A stretch of DNA of 64,000 nucleotides from Streptomyces sp. RKND-216 (GCF_004795255.1 NZ_SSBQ01000002.1:3874001-3938000), one strand, 5' to 3'. Numbered from the stretch's first letter, positions 53,505-63,362 are shown. Notes: generated from the letters alone by a model not told the origin. Made by a program: numbers and translations.

Positions 53505-54209
53505 TCAGCGTGCGCCGGGGATCTCGCCGGTCTCGGTCACCCGGCGGGCGATGTCCCGGAGCTTGACGTTCTGGTCCTGCGAGCTCTTGCGCAGCACCGC
53601 GAACGCTTCGGCCTCGGAGACCTTGTACCGCTCCATGAGGATGCCCAGGGCCTCGCCGATCTCACTGCGCGACTCCAGCGCCGTGGCGAGCTGGGCGTGG
53701 CTCCGGGCGCTGGAGAGGGCGACCGCCGCGTGCGAGGCGAGCAGCCAGCCCGCCTGCTCGGACTCCTGGGTGAAGGTGCGCGGCTCGGCCGCGTACATGT
53801 CGAGCGCGCCGAGGTTGTCGTCCTCGGTGTAGAGCAGGATGCCCATCATGGAGCCGATGCCGAGCTGCCGGGCCTGTGGCGCGTAGCGGTGCCACTGCTC
53901 CACTTTGGTCGTCATATCCTTGATGCGGTAGATCTCGTTGCGCTTGCGGGCCGCGTCGAAGCACGGCCCCTGGGCGTACTCCTCCTGGGCCGCGTCCGAC
54001 TCCCGCACGAGCTGGTGGGTCGACGCCAGGGTGCGGACCTTCCTGCCGCCCTCGACGGTGAGGATGCCGGCGTAGTCGCAGCCGTCCACGAGCCGCACGG
54101 CGTTGTCCACGATCAGGTCGAGGGTGTCCTGCACGGACTCCTGGGCCAGCAGGTTCCGGGCCAGTTCCGCCAGGTGGGAGGCGAAGTCCTTCCACGAGCT
54201 GTCGTCCAC
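53505..54209 (-). CDS. GAF-ANTAR sensory regulator
   Basis: 234 residues from GTG 54209 (VDDSSWKDFASHL), preceded by GAGAGGG. GAF domain about residues 20-165 (LDLIVDNAVRLVDGCDYAGI..., GSMMGILLYTEDDNLGALDMYA), then ANTAR (ALESRSEIGEALGILMERYKVSEAEAFAVLRKSSQDQNVKL). The GAF part senses a small ligand and the ANTAR part acts on nascent RNA. Two ANTAR genes within 2 kb suggests local duplication of function. Confidence 0.9.
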   Translation of the reverse strand: MDDSSWKDFASHLAELARNLLAQESVQDTLDLIVDNAVRLVDGCDYAGILTVEGGRKVRTLASTHQLVRESDAAQEEYAQGPCFDAARKRNEIYRIKDMTTKVEQWHRYAPQARQLGIGSMMGILLYTEDDNLGALDMYAAEPRTFTQESEQAGWLLASHAAVALSSARSHAQLATALESRSEIGEALGILMERYKVSEAEAFAVLRKSSQDQNVKLRDIARRVTETGEIPGAR

Positions 54210-54389
54210 TGCCGCCCTCTCCGTCGGTGGTTCTCCCGGGCTCTGCCTCTTCCTCGGGTGAGGCGCGGTAACGTCTCGACGCCCCTCACCCTCCATTTAA
54301 CCTCTGGGCCCGGTTCGCGGCCCTGCCGCACCGGCGGGAGTGAGGCGGGTGTGAGGCGGCGGCCGGCGGCCCGTCCGGCCGGAAACGGC

Positions 54390-54418
54390 GAAGGCCCCTC
54401 GCTCGGCGAGGGGCCTTC
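54390..54418 (-). terminator. Terminator of tRNA-Lys
   Basis: GAAGGCCCCTCGC-TCG-GCGAGGGGCCTTC, a 13-bp perfect stem with a three-base loop, 8 bases beyond the tRNA 3' end. Confidence 0.85.
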
Positions 54419-54426
54419 GGTGTCTG

Positions 54427-54500
54427 TGCGCCGTCAGGGACTCGAACCCCGGACCCGCTGATTAAGAGTCAGCTGCTCTAACCAACTGAGCTAACGGCGC
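54427..54500 (-). tRNA. tRNA-Lys, anticodon CTT
   Basis: 74 nt, minus strand. Acceptor GCGCCGT/ACGGCGC with discriminator A, D-arm TAGCTCAGTTGGTTAGAGCA, anticodon stem-loop GCTGA-CTCTTAA-TCAGC (CTT, bases 54464-54466), T-loop GGTTCGAGTCC. CCA not encoded. Confidence 0.96.
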
Positions 54501-54579
54501 GTGTCGACGGAGGAAATACTACCTGGTCCCGGGCGGTGCTCGTGACCACGGCCCCCACCCCCCTTGTGCCCTTACGTCC

Positions 54580-55338
54580 TCATATGGCCAGGGAGAGCAT
54601 CACGGGGGCGGCGCGTTCGTTGAGGGTCTCGGCGGCGGTGCGCAGGCGGTGGGCGTGTTCGACGGGGAGCGAGAGGGCGAGGCAGCCCACGGCGGTGCCG
54701 GCGGTGACGGGCACGGCGGCGCAGACGGTGCCCACCGCGTACTCCTGGAGGTCGAGCACGGGGACGGTGGGCGGCTGTCTGTCGAGGGTGTTCAGCAGGA
54801 ACTGCTCGTCGGTGATCGTCCGCGAGGTGAGGCGGGCGGTGCGGTGCCGGGAGAGGTGGTCGCGGCGCCCGTCGTGGTCGAGCTGGCCCAGCAGGCACTT
54901 GCCGATCGCGGTCGCGTGCCCGGCCGAGCGGAAGTCGACCCACTCGTTGGCCGCCGGGGTCTCCGGGCTGTCGGCGCAGCGCATGATCTCCACTTCGCCG
55001 TCCGCGTAGCGGCTCAGATAGACCGCCGCGCCGAGGGTGTCGCGCAGTTCGGAGAGTGTCCGGTCGATGCGGTCGCGCAGCGCCCGCTCCCGGTCACCGC
55101 CGGAGGACAGCAGCACCAGCGACTCGCCGACGACGTACGCGTCGTCCTCGACCTGTTCGAGGTAGCCCTCGCGACGCAGCATCAGCAGCAGATGGGAGAG
55201 GTGACCGGGTGGCAGGCCGGTGTCCCGGAGGAGGCGCTCCTCGTCGATGCCGCCCGGATGTCGGGCGACCGTCTCCAGCACGCGCAGGGCGTACTGGACC
55301 GAGTGCGTGCGCGCCGTCGGATCGGGCCGGAGTGTCAC
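54580..55338 (-). CDS. IclR family regulator
   Basis: 252 residues. N-terminal winged HTH (SVQYALRVLETVARHPGGIDEERLLRDTGLPPGHLSHLLLMLRREGYL) and IclR effector domain (STAIGKCLLG-like SAGHATAIGKCLLGQL). It lies directly downstream of the ABC importer operon in the same direction and is the likely regulator of the catabolic cluster to its right. GTCAAC (55416-55421) in its upstream region echoes the motif found in the cluster's other promoters. Confidence 0.9.
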   Translation of the reverse strand: MTLRPDPTARTHSVQYALRVLETVARHPGGIDEERLLRDTGLPPGHLSHLLLMLRREGYLEQVEDDAYVVGESLVLLSSGGDRERALRDRIDRTLSELRDTLGAAVYLSRYADGEVEIMRCADSPETPAANEWVDFRSAGHATAIGKCLLGQLDHDGRRDHLSRHRTARLTSRTITDEQFLLNTLDRQPPTVPVLDLQEYAVGTVCAAVPVTAGTAVGCLALSLPVEHAHRLRTAAETLNERAAPVMLSLAI

Positions 55339-55511
55339 GGAAGACCCCCTGGAAGGTAGTGACCATCCGCTGCGTTGCCGAAGCGGGGGGTGACGGACAT
55401 GTGTACACGATAGCCGTCAACACCCGTCCGTGCGTGGGCTGTTGCCACCTCGTCATATGCCGACAGCACGGAAGCGGAATATGGGGGCCCGGTGAAGGCC
55501 GGAAAGAACGG

Positions 55512-55554
55512 ACGGCCGCGGCGCCCCGCCCGAGGGGCGCGGCGCCGCGGCCGT
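55512..55554 (-). terminator. Terminator of the ABC importer operon
   Basis: ACGGCCGCGGCGCC (55512-55525) with GGCGCCGCGGCCGT (55541-55554), 14 bp, the loop itself able to pair (CCCC/GGGG). Directly after the ATPase stop. Confidence 0.8.
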
Positions 55555-55567
55555 ACGGCGGGGCGGG

Positions 55568-56372
<805 letters not shown>

Positions 56373-56383
<11 letters not shown>

Positions 56384-57026
56384 GACGACGCTCCAGAGCT
56401 CGAAGAAGAACGGATGCCGGGTACGCGATGACGATGAACGCGATACCGACGACGGTGATGGCCTCCGTGGTGAAGGTCTCGTTGCTGAAGGCCGACGCCT
56501 CTCCGAACATCTCGAAGGCGCCGATGACCGCGATCTGCGGCGAGTCCTTCAGCATGGACACCACGTAGTTGCCCAGCGCGGGCACGACCCGGCGGATGGC
56601 CTGCGGCAGGATCACCGAGGTCCAGGTGCGGACCTTCGGCAGACTCAGCGCGGTGGCGGCCTCCCACTGGCCGACCGGCACACCGTTGATGCCGGCGCGG
56701 TAGACCTCGGCGGTGTACGTCGAGTAGTGCAGGCCGAGGCCGATCACACCGGTGGTGAGCGGCGACATCGCAGGACCCCACTCGGGCACCACGTAGAACA
56801 GGAAGAACAGCTGCACCAGCAGTGGCGTGTTCCGGATGAACTCCGTGAACGCCGTCACCGGCCAGCTGATCCAGACCTTCTCGGAGCGCTGCGCGATGGC
56901 CCAGACCAGGCCGAGCGTGAACGCGATGAGCGAGCCCAGCAGCAGCGCCTGGAAGGTGACGATCACACCGTCCCAGAAGCGAGGCATGAACTCCTCGACG
57001 ACACTCCAGTCCCATGCGTCGTTCAT
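56373..57026 (-). CDS. ehuD: ABC importer permease (EhuD-like)
   Basis: 217 residues, five membrane helices, with the HisM-type EAA loop EVYRAGINGVPVGQWEAATALSLPKV and the RNTPLLVQLFF segment of the polar amino-acid class. It overlaps ehuC by 4 bases and ehuA by 11. Confidence 0.88.
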
Positions 57027-57769
57027 GCCGCGCCTCCCGCGCCGTGACTACGGGCTTCCGTGCTCATGCCGGTGGGGCTCAGCCGCCGGCTCAGCAGGCC
57101 GCCCTTCTTCTCTGGCTTCTGGCCGATGCCGGCCTTGGCCTGCCGCTCCAGAGCGCGCATGCCGCGGGTGAGTGCGAAGGCGATGACGAAGTACAGGACC
57201 AGGATCAGGGTGTAGATCGGCGCGCTCTCCACGTCGACGATCCTGATCAGGTTCGCCGCGAACAGCATGTCGGCGACGGTGATGGTGGAGACCAGCGCCG
57301 TGCCCTTGAGCAGCTCGATCAGCAGGTTGTTGAACGGCGGCACCATCTCGGGCCAGGCCTGCGGAATCTCGACCCGCCGCAGCCGCTGCATCTTGGTGAA
57401 GCTCAGTGCGATCCCCGCCTCGCGCTGAGCAGGTGCCACAGCGGCGAGGGCGCCGCGCACGATCTCCGAGCCGTAGGCCCCGTAGGTGAGGCCCAGCGCG
57501 AGCACGCCCGCGAACATCGGCACGAACTGGAGGTTCAGCAGTGTGGGCACCGCGAAGACCATCCAGAACATCATCACCAGCGCCGAGGTCCCACGGAAGA
57601 TCTCGAAGTAGGCGCCGGAGAGGAAGCGGACGATCCACACGTCCGAGGTGCGCAGGATGCCGACGACGAACGACACCGCGGCGGCCAGCGCCGCGCTGTA
57701 CAGGAGTACCTGGATGGTGATCCAGATGCCTGGCAGGAACCAGGTCGTGAACATGCCTGAGGTCATCAT
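57023..57769 (-). CDS. ehuC: ABC importer permease (EhuC-like)
   Basis: 248 residues from ATG 57769, which overlaps the ehuB stop (TGATG); an in-frame ATG three codons upstream is less likely. EAA loop EIVRGALAAVAPAQREAGIALSFTKM and FRGTSALVMMFWMVFAVP. Partner of the next permease in a heterodimer. Confidence 0.86.
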   Translation of the reverse strand: MMTSGMFTTWFLPGIWITIQVLLYSAALAAAVSFVVGILRTSDVWIVRFLSGAYFEIFRGTSALVMMFWMVFAVPTLLNLQFVPMFAGVLALGLTYGAYGSEIVRGALAAVAPAQREAGIALSFTKMQRLRRVEIPQAWPEMVPPFNNLLIELLKGTALVSTITVADMLFAANLIRIVDVESAPIYTLILVLYFVIAFALTRGMRALERQAKAGIGQKPEKKGGLLSRRLSPTGMSTEARSHGAGGAA

Positions 57770-58683
57770 CAGGAGCACAGCTCCTTCGCCGTCAGATCGG
57801 TCATCTCGTCCTTCGTGAAGCCGAAGGGCTTCATCAGCTTGAGCAGACCGGCGTAGTCGTTCTCCTTGAGCTTCAGCAGCTCCTCGTTGAAGGCGTCACG
57901 CAGGTTCTTCTCCGACAGGCGGAAGGCGAAGCCGCCCGCGCCGTACATCGGCTCTTCGTCGACGTACGGCTGGAAGGCGTCGGTCGCCTCGACGCGGTCG
58001 GAGCCCTTCACCGCCCGCGTCACCGTGATGTTGGTGCCGGCGAACGCGGCGACCCGGCCGGAGCTGACCGCGCTCACGCCGGCCACCTGGTCGGGAAGGA
58101 TGAGCAGGTCGCTCTCCTTCACGCCGTTGCCCAGCGCGTAGTCGATCTCGGCGTACGCCTCGCCGGTGGCGAGCTTCAGCCCCTGTTCGGCGATCTCCTT
58201 GTAGGTCTTGATGCCCTTCGGATTGCCCTTCGGCACGATGAAGGAGTCGAGCATGATGTAGTCGGGATCCGCGAAGAGCACCTGCTCACAGCGGACCGGG
58301 TTGATGTACATGCCCGCCGCGACCGTGTCGAACTGCTGGGCCTTCAGCCCGGGGATCAGCGCGCTGAACTCGACCGGGACGGCCTGGGTCTCCGGCACGC
58401 CCAGCTTCTCGAAGATGTACTTGGCGATGGCGGGAGCCTCACCCGTGGCCTCGCCCTCCTTGTTGACGAAGCCGTACGGCGGCTCGCTGGCGATGCCGAG
58501 CCGGACCACGCCCTTGTCCTGCAGGCGCTTGAGCAGGTCGCCCCCCTCGACCTTTCCCTGCGGCGGTGCGATGGTGCACCCCGCCGCGCCGAACGCACCG
58601 AACGCCGCCGCTCCTGCAAGGAGTGAGCGACGGCCGATACCTTTTCCTTCGAATGGCGTTCTCGCCCTGAGTGGTGGAGCCAT
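57769..58683 (-). CDS. ehuB: Substrate-binding lipoprotein (EhuB-like)
   Basis: 304 residues from ATG 58683 (MAPPLRARTPFEG); ATG 58716 is an alternative and neither has a strong binding site. A twin-arginine-like GIGRRSLLAGAAAFG is followed by lipobox FGAAGC, so it is a Tat-type lipoprotein. The periplasmic-binding type II fold follows: GIASEPPYGFVNKEGEATGEAPAI, FDTVAAGMYINPVRCEQVLFADPDY. The pattern matches actinobacterial EhuB; ectoine as ligand is only an inference. Divergent from the DUF3830 gene. Confidence 0.85.
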   Translation of the reverse strand: MAPPLRARTPFEGKGIGRRSLLAGAAAFGAFGAAGCTIAPPQGKVEGGDLLKRLQDKGVVRLGIASEPPYGFVNKEGEATGEAPAIAKYIFEKLGVPETQAVPVEFSALIPGLKAQQFDTVAAGMYINPVRCEQVLFADPDYIMLDSFIVPKGNPKGIKTYKEIAEQGLKLATGEAYAEIDYALGNGVKESDLLILPDQVAGVSAVSSGRVAAFAGTNITVTRAVKGSDRVEATDAFQPYVDEEPMYGAGGFAFRLSEKNLRDAFNEELLKLKENDYAGLLKLMKPFGFTKDEMTDLTAKELCS

Positions 58684-58763
58684 GGGCGCGCGGCTACCCA
58701 AGCTGAGGAAAAGCATGCAGATCGTTTCCAGCCCTTGATGACACCGTTGTGGGCTTGACGACG

Positions 58764-58796
58764 GCGCCGGTATTGACAGGTCGCGCCAGTATTGAC
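58764..58796. promoter_or_regulatory. Tandem 14-bp direct repeats in the ehuB/DUF3830 promoter
   Basis: GCGCCGGTATTGAC (58764-58777) and GCGCCAGTATTGAC (58783-58796), 19 bp apart with one mismatch. A third TTGAC lies at 58755-58759. Likely binding sites for the IclR regulator or overlapping minus-35 elements. Confidence 0.6.
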
Positions 58797-58893
58797 GGGC
58801 AGGAAGAAGATCCCCGCCCGACACGACGGCGGGGTCACCCGTCGGCACCGCCCCGGGGTACCGCGCCGGGCCAGAACGTGAGAGGGAGGCAGC

Positions 58894-59394
58894 ATGCCGG
58901 ACCGCTTCATCGAAGTGTCCCTGGACAAGCGAGGGGTGAGCTGCACAGCCAGGCTCCTCGACGATCGCGCGCCGATCACCTGTGACGCGGTGTGGAACGC
59001 GCTGCCCCTCGGCGGCGACGTGTACCACGCCAAGTACGCGCGCAACGAGATCTATGCCCTCCTCCCGCCGTTCGCCCCCGAGGAACCCCCGCTGGAGAAC
59101 CCCACCATCACGCCCATCCCCGGCGACCTGTGCTACTTCACCTTCACCGACACGCAGTTGGGCACGAAGTCCTACGGCTACGAGACCGAGGCCAAGCATC
59201 AGGGCCGGAGGACCGTTGTGGACCTGGCGCTGTTCTACGAGCGCAACAACCTGCTGATCAACGGTGACGCAGGGTGGGTGCCCGGCATCGTGTGGGGGGC
59301 GGTCGTGGACGGCCTCGACCGGATGGCTGACGCCTGCCAGGACCTGTGGCGGGCCGGCGCGCTCGGCGAGACGCTCAGCTTCCGCCGCGCCTGA
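58894..59394 (+). CDS. DUF3830 cyclophilin-like protein
   Basis: 166 residues from ATG 58894, after GAGGGAGG. Compact beta-rich sequence (RNEIYALLPPF, PIPGDLCYFTFTDTQLG, VDLALFYERNNLLIN) typical of DUF3830, which has a cyclophilin-like fold and unknown activity. The family is repeatedly seen beside amidases and Asp/Glu-racemase-like enzymes. It is divergent from ehuB and faces the amidase. Confidence 0.87.
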   Translation: MPDRFIEVSLDKRGVSCTARLLDDRAPITCDAVWNALPLGGDVYHAKYARNEIYALLPPFAPEEPPLENPTITPIPGDLCYFTFTDTQLGTKSYGYETEAKHQGRRTVVDLALFYERNNLLINGDAGWVPGIVWGAVVDGLDRMADACQDLWRAGALGETLSFRRA

Positions 59395-59411
59395 CCCGCG
59401 CCCCGCACAGG

Positions 59412-59448
59412 CGCGTACGGCCCCCGCCCGAGGCGGGGGCCGTACGCG
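59412..59448. terminator. Bidirectional terminator, DUF3830 / amidase
   Basis: CGCGTACGGCCCCCGCC-CGA-GGCGGGGGCCGTACGCG, a 17-bp perfect stem between the converging genes. Confidence 0.9.
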
Positions 59449-59513
59449 TACCCGAGGGCGTGCCGTCCGTGTCCCGAGGCCGCAGGCGGCCGGGTCGGGC
59501 CGGGTGCCCGGCG

Positions 59514-60920
59514 TCAGGCCGCGGGAGGCCGTACGCCGGAGGCCACACCCGCGCCGTACAGCGCGTGTGCCGCCCGCAGCACCAGCGCGTCCCCGTGCCG
59601 GGGTCCCACGATCTGGAGGCCGATCGGCATCCCGTCGCCGTCCACCCCGCAGGGCAGCGAGCACGCCGCCTGCTGGGTGAGGTTGAACGGGTAGGTGAAG
59701 GGCGTCCAGCTCGTCCAGCGCGGGTTCGCCGACCCGGCGGGCACCTCCACCCCGTTGCCGAACGCCGTGATCGGCATGGTCGGCGTCACCAGCAGGTCGT
59801 ACTCCTCGTGGAAGCGGCCCATGTGCCGGCCCAGCGCCATCCGCTCGTCCACGGCGGCGAGGTAGTCCAGCGCGCTCATCCGCGCCCCCAGCTCGCTGAC
59901 CTCCCGCAGGCCCGGGTCCATCCGTTCCCGTTCCGCGTCGGTGAAGAACTGCGTGGTGCGCGCCGCGCCGGAGAACCACAGCACGTGGAAGGACTCCACC
60001 GGGTCCGTGAAGCCCGGGTCCGCCTCCACCACGTCCGCGCCCAGGTCCGTGAGCAGCTCCACGCCGCGCCGCACGGCGGCGGCCACCTCCGGGTCCACGT
60101 CCACCTGCCCGCCGAAGCTGGGGGAGTAGGCGATCCGCAGGCCCGCCACCCCGCCCGCCAGGCCGTCGCGGAAGCTGCCCGCGACCGGGCCGAGCTGCGA
60201 CCAGTCCCGCGCGTCCGGGCCGCTGATCACGTCCATCAGCAGCGCCGCGTCCTCCGCGTCCCGCGCCATGGGGCCGACGTGCGCCAGAGTGCCGAACGCG
60301 CTCGCCGGGTACATCGGCACCCGGCCGTATGTCGGCTTCAGCGCGAAGGTGCCGGTGAACGACGCCGGGATGCGCACCGAGCCGCCCGCGTCCGTGCCCA
60401 GGCTCAGCGGCCCGGCACCGACCGCCACCGCGGCCGCACTGCCGCCGCTGGACCCGCCCGCCGTGCGCTCCGGGTCGTACGGGTTGCCGGTCGCGCCGTG
60501 CCGCGGGCTGTCCGTCACACCCTTCCAGCCGAACTCCGGCGTGGTGGTCCGGGCCAGGAAGACGGCGCCGTTCTCCCGCAGCCGCGCCACCGAGGGGGCG
60601 TCCTCGTCCCACGGCCGGGAGTCCTCACCCACGGACCACGAGCCCTTGAAGGTGGGGACTCCGCGCTGCAGCAGGATGTCCTTCACCGTCACCGGCACCC
60701 CGTCGACCAGCCCGGCCGGTTCGCCGCGGCGCCACCGGTCCTCGCTGGCCCGCGCCTCCTCCAGCGCCGTCTCGCCCAGAAGGCGGACGAATGCGTTGAG
60801 CCGCGGCTGCGCGGCCTCGGCGTGCTCCAGCGCGGCACGGGTGACCTCGACGGGCGAGAAATCGCCGGCGGCGTACCCGGCGACGAGCCGGGACGCGGTC
60901 AGGGCGGTGAGATCGGACAA
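59514..60920 (-). CDS. Amidase (amidase signature family)
   Basis: 468 residues from TTG 60920 (LSDLTALTAS), which follows CAGGAGG at ideal spacing; the upstream ATG frame lacks this. The catalytic Lys is in GVPVTVKDILLQRG and the Ser-cisSer in TAGGSSGGSAAAVAVGAGPLSLGTDAGGSVRIPA. Full-length AS-family amidase that could open a cyclic or acylated nitrogen compound. It lies 43 bases after the dehydrogenase and is co-transcribed with it. Confidence 0.93.
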   Translation of the reverse strand: MSDLTALTASRLVAGYAAGDFSPVEVTRAALEHAEAAQPRLNAFVRLLGETALEEARASEDRWRRGEPAGLVDGVPVTVKDILLQRGVPTFKGSWSVGEDSRPWDEDAPSVARLRENGAVFLARTTTPEFGWKGVTDSPRHGATGNPYDPERTAGGSSGGSAAAVAVGAGPLSLGTDAGGSVRIPASFTGTFALKPTYGRVPMYPASAFGTLAHVGPMARDAEDAALLMDVISGPDARDWSQLGPVAGSFRDGLAGGVAGLRIAYSPSFGGQVDVDPEVAAAVRRGVELLTDLGADVVEADPGFTDPVESFHVLWFSGAARTTQFFTDAERERMDPGLREVSELGARMSALDYLAAVDERMALGRHMGRFHEEYDLLVTPTMPITAFGNGVEVPAGSANPRWTSWTPFTYPFNLTQQAACSLPCGVDGDGMPIGLQIVGPRHGDALVLRAAHALYGAGVASGVRPPAA

Positions 60921-60963
60921 CGCGGCCTCCTGAGTGCCGTGAGGTACGGGACGGTGGGACGGG

Positions 60964-61926
60964 TCAGGTCGCGGGGACATAGCCGAGGCCCTTGTCCACG
61001 ACGTTGTGCAGCGGCTCGCCGGCGTACCAGCGGTCGAAGTTGTCCAGGAACTGCACGGCCAGGTCGTTGCGCCAGCCGACGGTGTCGCCGCTCATGTGCG
61101 GGGAGATCCACAGGCCGGGCGCCTCCCACAGCGGGCTGTCCTCCGGCAGCGGCTCGGTGTGGAAGACGTCGAGCGCCGCCCCGGCGATGCGCCCGCCGTG
61201 CAGCGCCTCCAGCAGGTCCGCCTCCACCACGTGCTGACCGCGGCCCACGTTGATGAAGTGCGCCCCCGGCTTCATCCGGGAGAACGCCGCCGCGTCGAAC
61301 ATGCCGCGCGAGGACTCGGTCAGCGGAGCGACGCACACCACCCAGTCGGCCCCGGCCAGAAGGGTGTTCATGCCGTCGATGGCGTGGACCCGTCCGAAGT
61401 CCGGATCCCCCTCCCGCTCCGTGCGCCCCACGAGATCCACCGTGACACCGAGTGCCATAAGCGTGCGGCCGATTTTCCGGCCGATCGGGCCCGAACCCAC
61501 CACCACCGCCCGGGTGCCGCCGACGCGGAATGTCTCACGGTGCCGCCAACGCCGCTCGCGCTGCAATTCCCAGCTCCCGCGAAAATCCTTGGCCATGGCC
61601 ACGACGAGACCGGTCACGTATTCGGCAATGGGCTGGTCGAATACGCCGCGTGCGTTGGTGATGACGGTGTCCGAATCCGCCAGCTCGGGCAGCAGCCGGT
61701 CCACCCCGGCGGACGGCGTGTGGACCCAGCGTGGGCGGGGTCCACCACCCGGCCACGCCTCCCGCACGGCGTCCGACAGGAAATCCCACACGAGCAGCAC
61801 ATCCGCCTCCGGCAGCCGCTCTGCCAGGGATTTCTCGTCCGCGTGCACCACCCTCGCGCGACCCGAGAGGCGGTCGAGGTCGGGCAGCGGATCGGTGTCC
61901 AGGACCAGTACGCAGGTGTCGGACAT
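60964..61926 (-). CDS. D-2-hydroxyacid dehydrogenase
   Basis: 320 residues from ATG 61926 (MSDTCVLVLDTDPLP). NAD-binding VVVGSGPIGRKIGRTLMALG, with catalytic Arg in INVGRGQHVVE, Glu in DVFHTEPLPEDSPLW and His in ISPHMSGDT. It would reduce or oxidise a 2-keto/2-hydroxy acid produced by the pathway. First gene of the dehydrogenase-amidase pair; GTCAAC is found 7 bases upstream of its start. Confidence 0.92.
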   Translation of the reverse strand: MSDTCVLVLDTDPLPDLDRLSGRARVVHADEKSLAERLPEADVLLVWDFLSDAVREAWPGGGPRPRWVHTPSAGVDRLLPELADSDTVITNARGVFDQPIAEYVTGLVVAMAKDFRGSWELQRERRWRHRETFRVGGTRAVVVGSGPIGRKIGRTLMALGVTVDLVGRTEREGDPDFGRVHAIDGMNTLLAGADWVVCVAPLTESSRGMFDAAAFSRMKPGAHFINVGRGQHVVEADLLEALHGGRIAGAALDVFHTEPLPEDSPLWEAPGLWISPHMSGDTVGWRNDLAVQFLDNFDRWYAGEPLHNVVDKGLGYVPAT

Positions 61927-62034
61927 ACAGGCGTCAACCAATCGGAGGAGGGTGGCCGGAGAGTGCCGTGCGGTGCGCCGGGCAGGGGTGGAAGGGCGTG
62001 TGACGAAGAGCCGCGAGGCGGCCCACCGGGAAGG

Positions 62035-62072
62035 ATTGACCACGGTAGGTAGCGGGCTCTACATTCGTCAAT
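62035..62072. promoter_or_regulatory. ATTGAC ... GTCAAT inverted pair
   Basis: ATTGAC (62035-62040) and its complement GTCAAT (62067-62072) lie 26 bases apart in the region divergent between the dehydrogenase and the first isomerase gene. The same hexamer forms the tandem repeat at 58764-58796. Confidence 0.5.
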
Positions 62073-62176
62073 GAAGGCATCTGTCCCGGCGTCCCGGCCC
62101 GGCCGGTTTTCCTTTTTCTTTCCCCCCATCCTCTTGGCATGTCCGCCACCCCTTCGTCTGTTTGGGGCTCGTGTAA

Positions 62177-63181
62177 ATGGATGTCTCCTTCCTCGGTGGA
62201 CCGCAGCCGCAGCGCGGCGTCGGAATCGTGGCACCCTTCGACTTCGCGCTGGACCGCGAGTTGTGGCGCTGGGTGCCGGACGACGTGTCGCTGCACCTGA
62301 CGCGGACCCCGTTCGTCCCCGTCGAGGTCAGCCTCGACCTGGCCCGGCTCGTCAGCGAGCACGAGACGCTGCGCGAGGCCGTCAACGCGCTCGGCGCCGT
62401 GGCCCCCGAAGTGCTGGCCTACGCCTGCACGTCCGGCAGCTTCGTCGGTGGCACGGCGGGTGAACGCGCGATGAGCGTCGCGATGGAGAGCGCGGGCGAG
62501 GCACCCGCCCTCACCACCTCCGGCGCGCTGCTGGAAGCGCTGGAGGAGCTCGGCGTGCGCCGCGTCGCCGTCGTCACCCCGTACACCAAGTCGGTCACCG
62601 ACTCGCTGGAGGACTTCCTCGGCGAAGCCGGCATCGCGGTCACCGGCCGCAGCTACCTCGGCCTCACCCGCGAGATCTGGCGCGTGCCCTACCGGGACGT
62701 GGTCGGCATGGCCCGCGAGGCGGTCGCCGACGACCAGCCCGACGCACTCTTCATCAGCTGCACCAACCTGCCCACCTACGACGTCATCCCGCAGCTCGAA
62801 GCGGAGCTGCGGATGCCGGTGGTCTCCGCGAACCAGGTGACCGTCTGGGCCGCGCTGCGCCGCATCGGCAAGGACGCCGTGGGCGCCTACCAGGCACTGC
62901 TTGACCCGGTGGCCCGACGCGGCCCGGCGGCGATGACGCCGACAGCGGCCGAGCCGGCGGTCGCGGAGGGCGAGCCCGTCGTCCGGGAGACCGTGTTCGA
63001 GCCGGTCGCCGAAGAGCTGCCGGGGGCGGCCGTGATGGAGGAGGAACCGGCCGAGCCGGTACTGCCCTCGCCCGCGACCGCAGCCGCGCCCTCCCCGGCC
63101 GACCCGGTGCTCGAAGGTCACGAGGTCGAGGCACAGCCCTGGTACGAGGAGTGGGGCAGAGGCCCGCAGCCTCCCGTGTAG
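62177..63181 (+). CDS. Asp/Glu racemase-maleate isomerase superfamily protein 1
   Basis: 334 residues. Two catalytic-type Cys are present: Cys84 in AYACTSGSFVGG and Cys195 in FISCTNLPTYD, with AVVTPYTKSVTDSLEDF between, as in maleate cis-trans isomerase, EutA and arylmalonate decarboxylase relatives. After about residue 235 an unusual Pro/Glu/Ala-rich tail of about 95 residues ends WYEEWGRGPQPPV. Starts a rightward operon with the next paralogue; terminator hairpin at 63223-63249 may attenuate. Confidence 0.87.
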   Translation: MDVSFLGGPQPQRGVGIVAPFDFALDRELWRWVPDDVSLHLTRTPFVPVEVSLDLARLVSEHETLREAVNALGAVAPEVLAYACTSGSFVGGTAGERAMSVAMESAGEAPALTTSGALLEALEELGVRRVAVVTPYTKSVTDSLEDFLGEAGIAVTGRSYLGLTREIWRVPYRDVVGMAREAVADDQPDALFISCTNLPTYDVIPQLEAELRMPVVSANQVTVWAALRRIGKDAVGAYQALLDPVARRGPAAMTPTAAEPAVAEGEPVVRETVFEPVAEELPGAAVMEEEPAEPVLPSPATAAAPSPADPVLEGHEVEAQPWYEEWGRGPQPPV

Positions 63182-63222
63182 GGCCTGTCCGGCGGAGCAC
63201 GACGAAGGCTGCGACGGACGGT

Positions 63223-63249
63223 GTGCCGGGCCCTGCGAGGGCCCGGCAC
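63223..63249 (+). terminator. Hairpin between the two isomerase-like genes
   Basis: GTGCCGGGCCCT (63223-63234) and AGGGCCCGGCAC (63238-63249), 12-bp stem with a GCG loop, 42 bases after the first stop. Confidence 0.75.
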
Positions 63250-63362
63250 CGCCATGAAGGTACGGACACGGCGGCAGGCCGGTGTGCCCCGGCGCAAGGC
63301 CGGCGGGTCTCCGGCAGCGCTCCGGCAGAAACGAACGAACGAAAGAGACGAAGGAGGCGTAG

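Noticed and set aside
57769..60612. 947-codon version of the substrate-binding protein
   Set aside because: The upstream part is the wrong frame of the amidase; the lipoprotein signal starts near 58683.
62071..62463. ORF starting ATG 62071 before the first isomerase
   Set aside because: Hydrophobic then Arg-rich with no signal logic; overlaps the better-supported gene at 62177.
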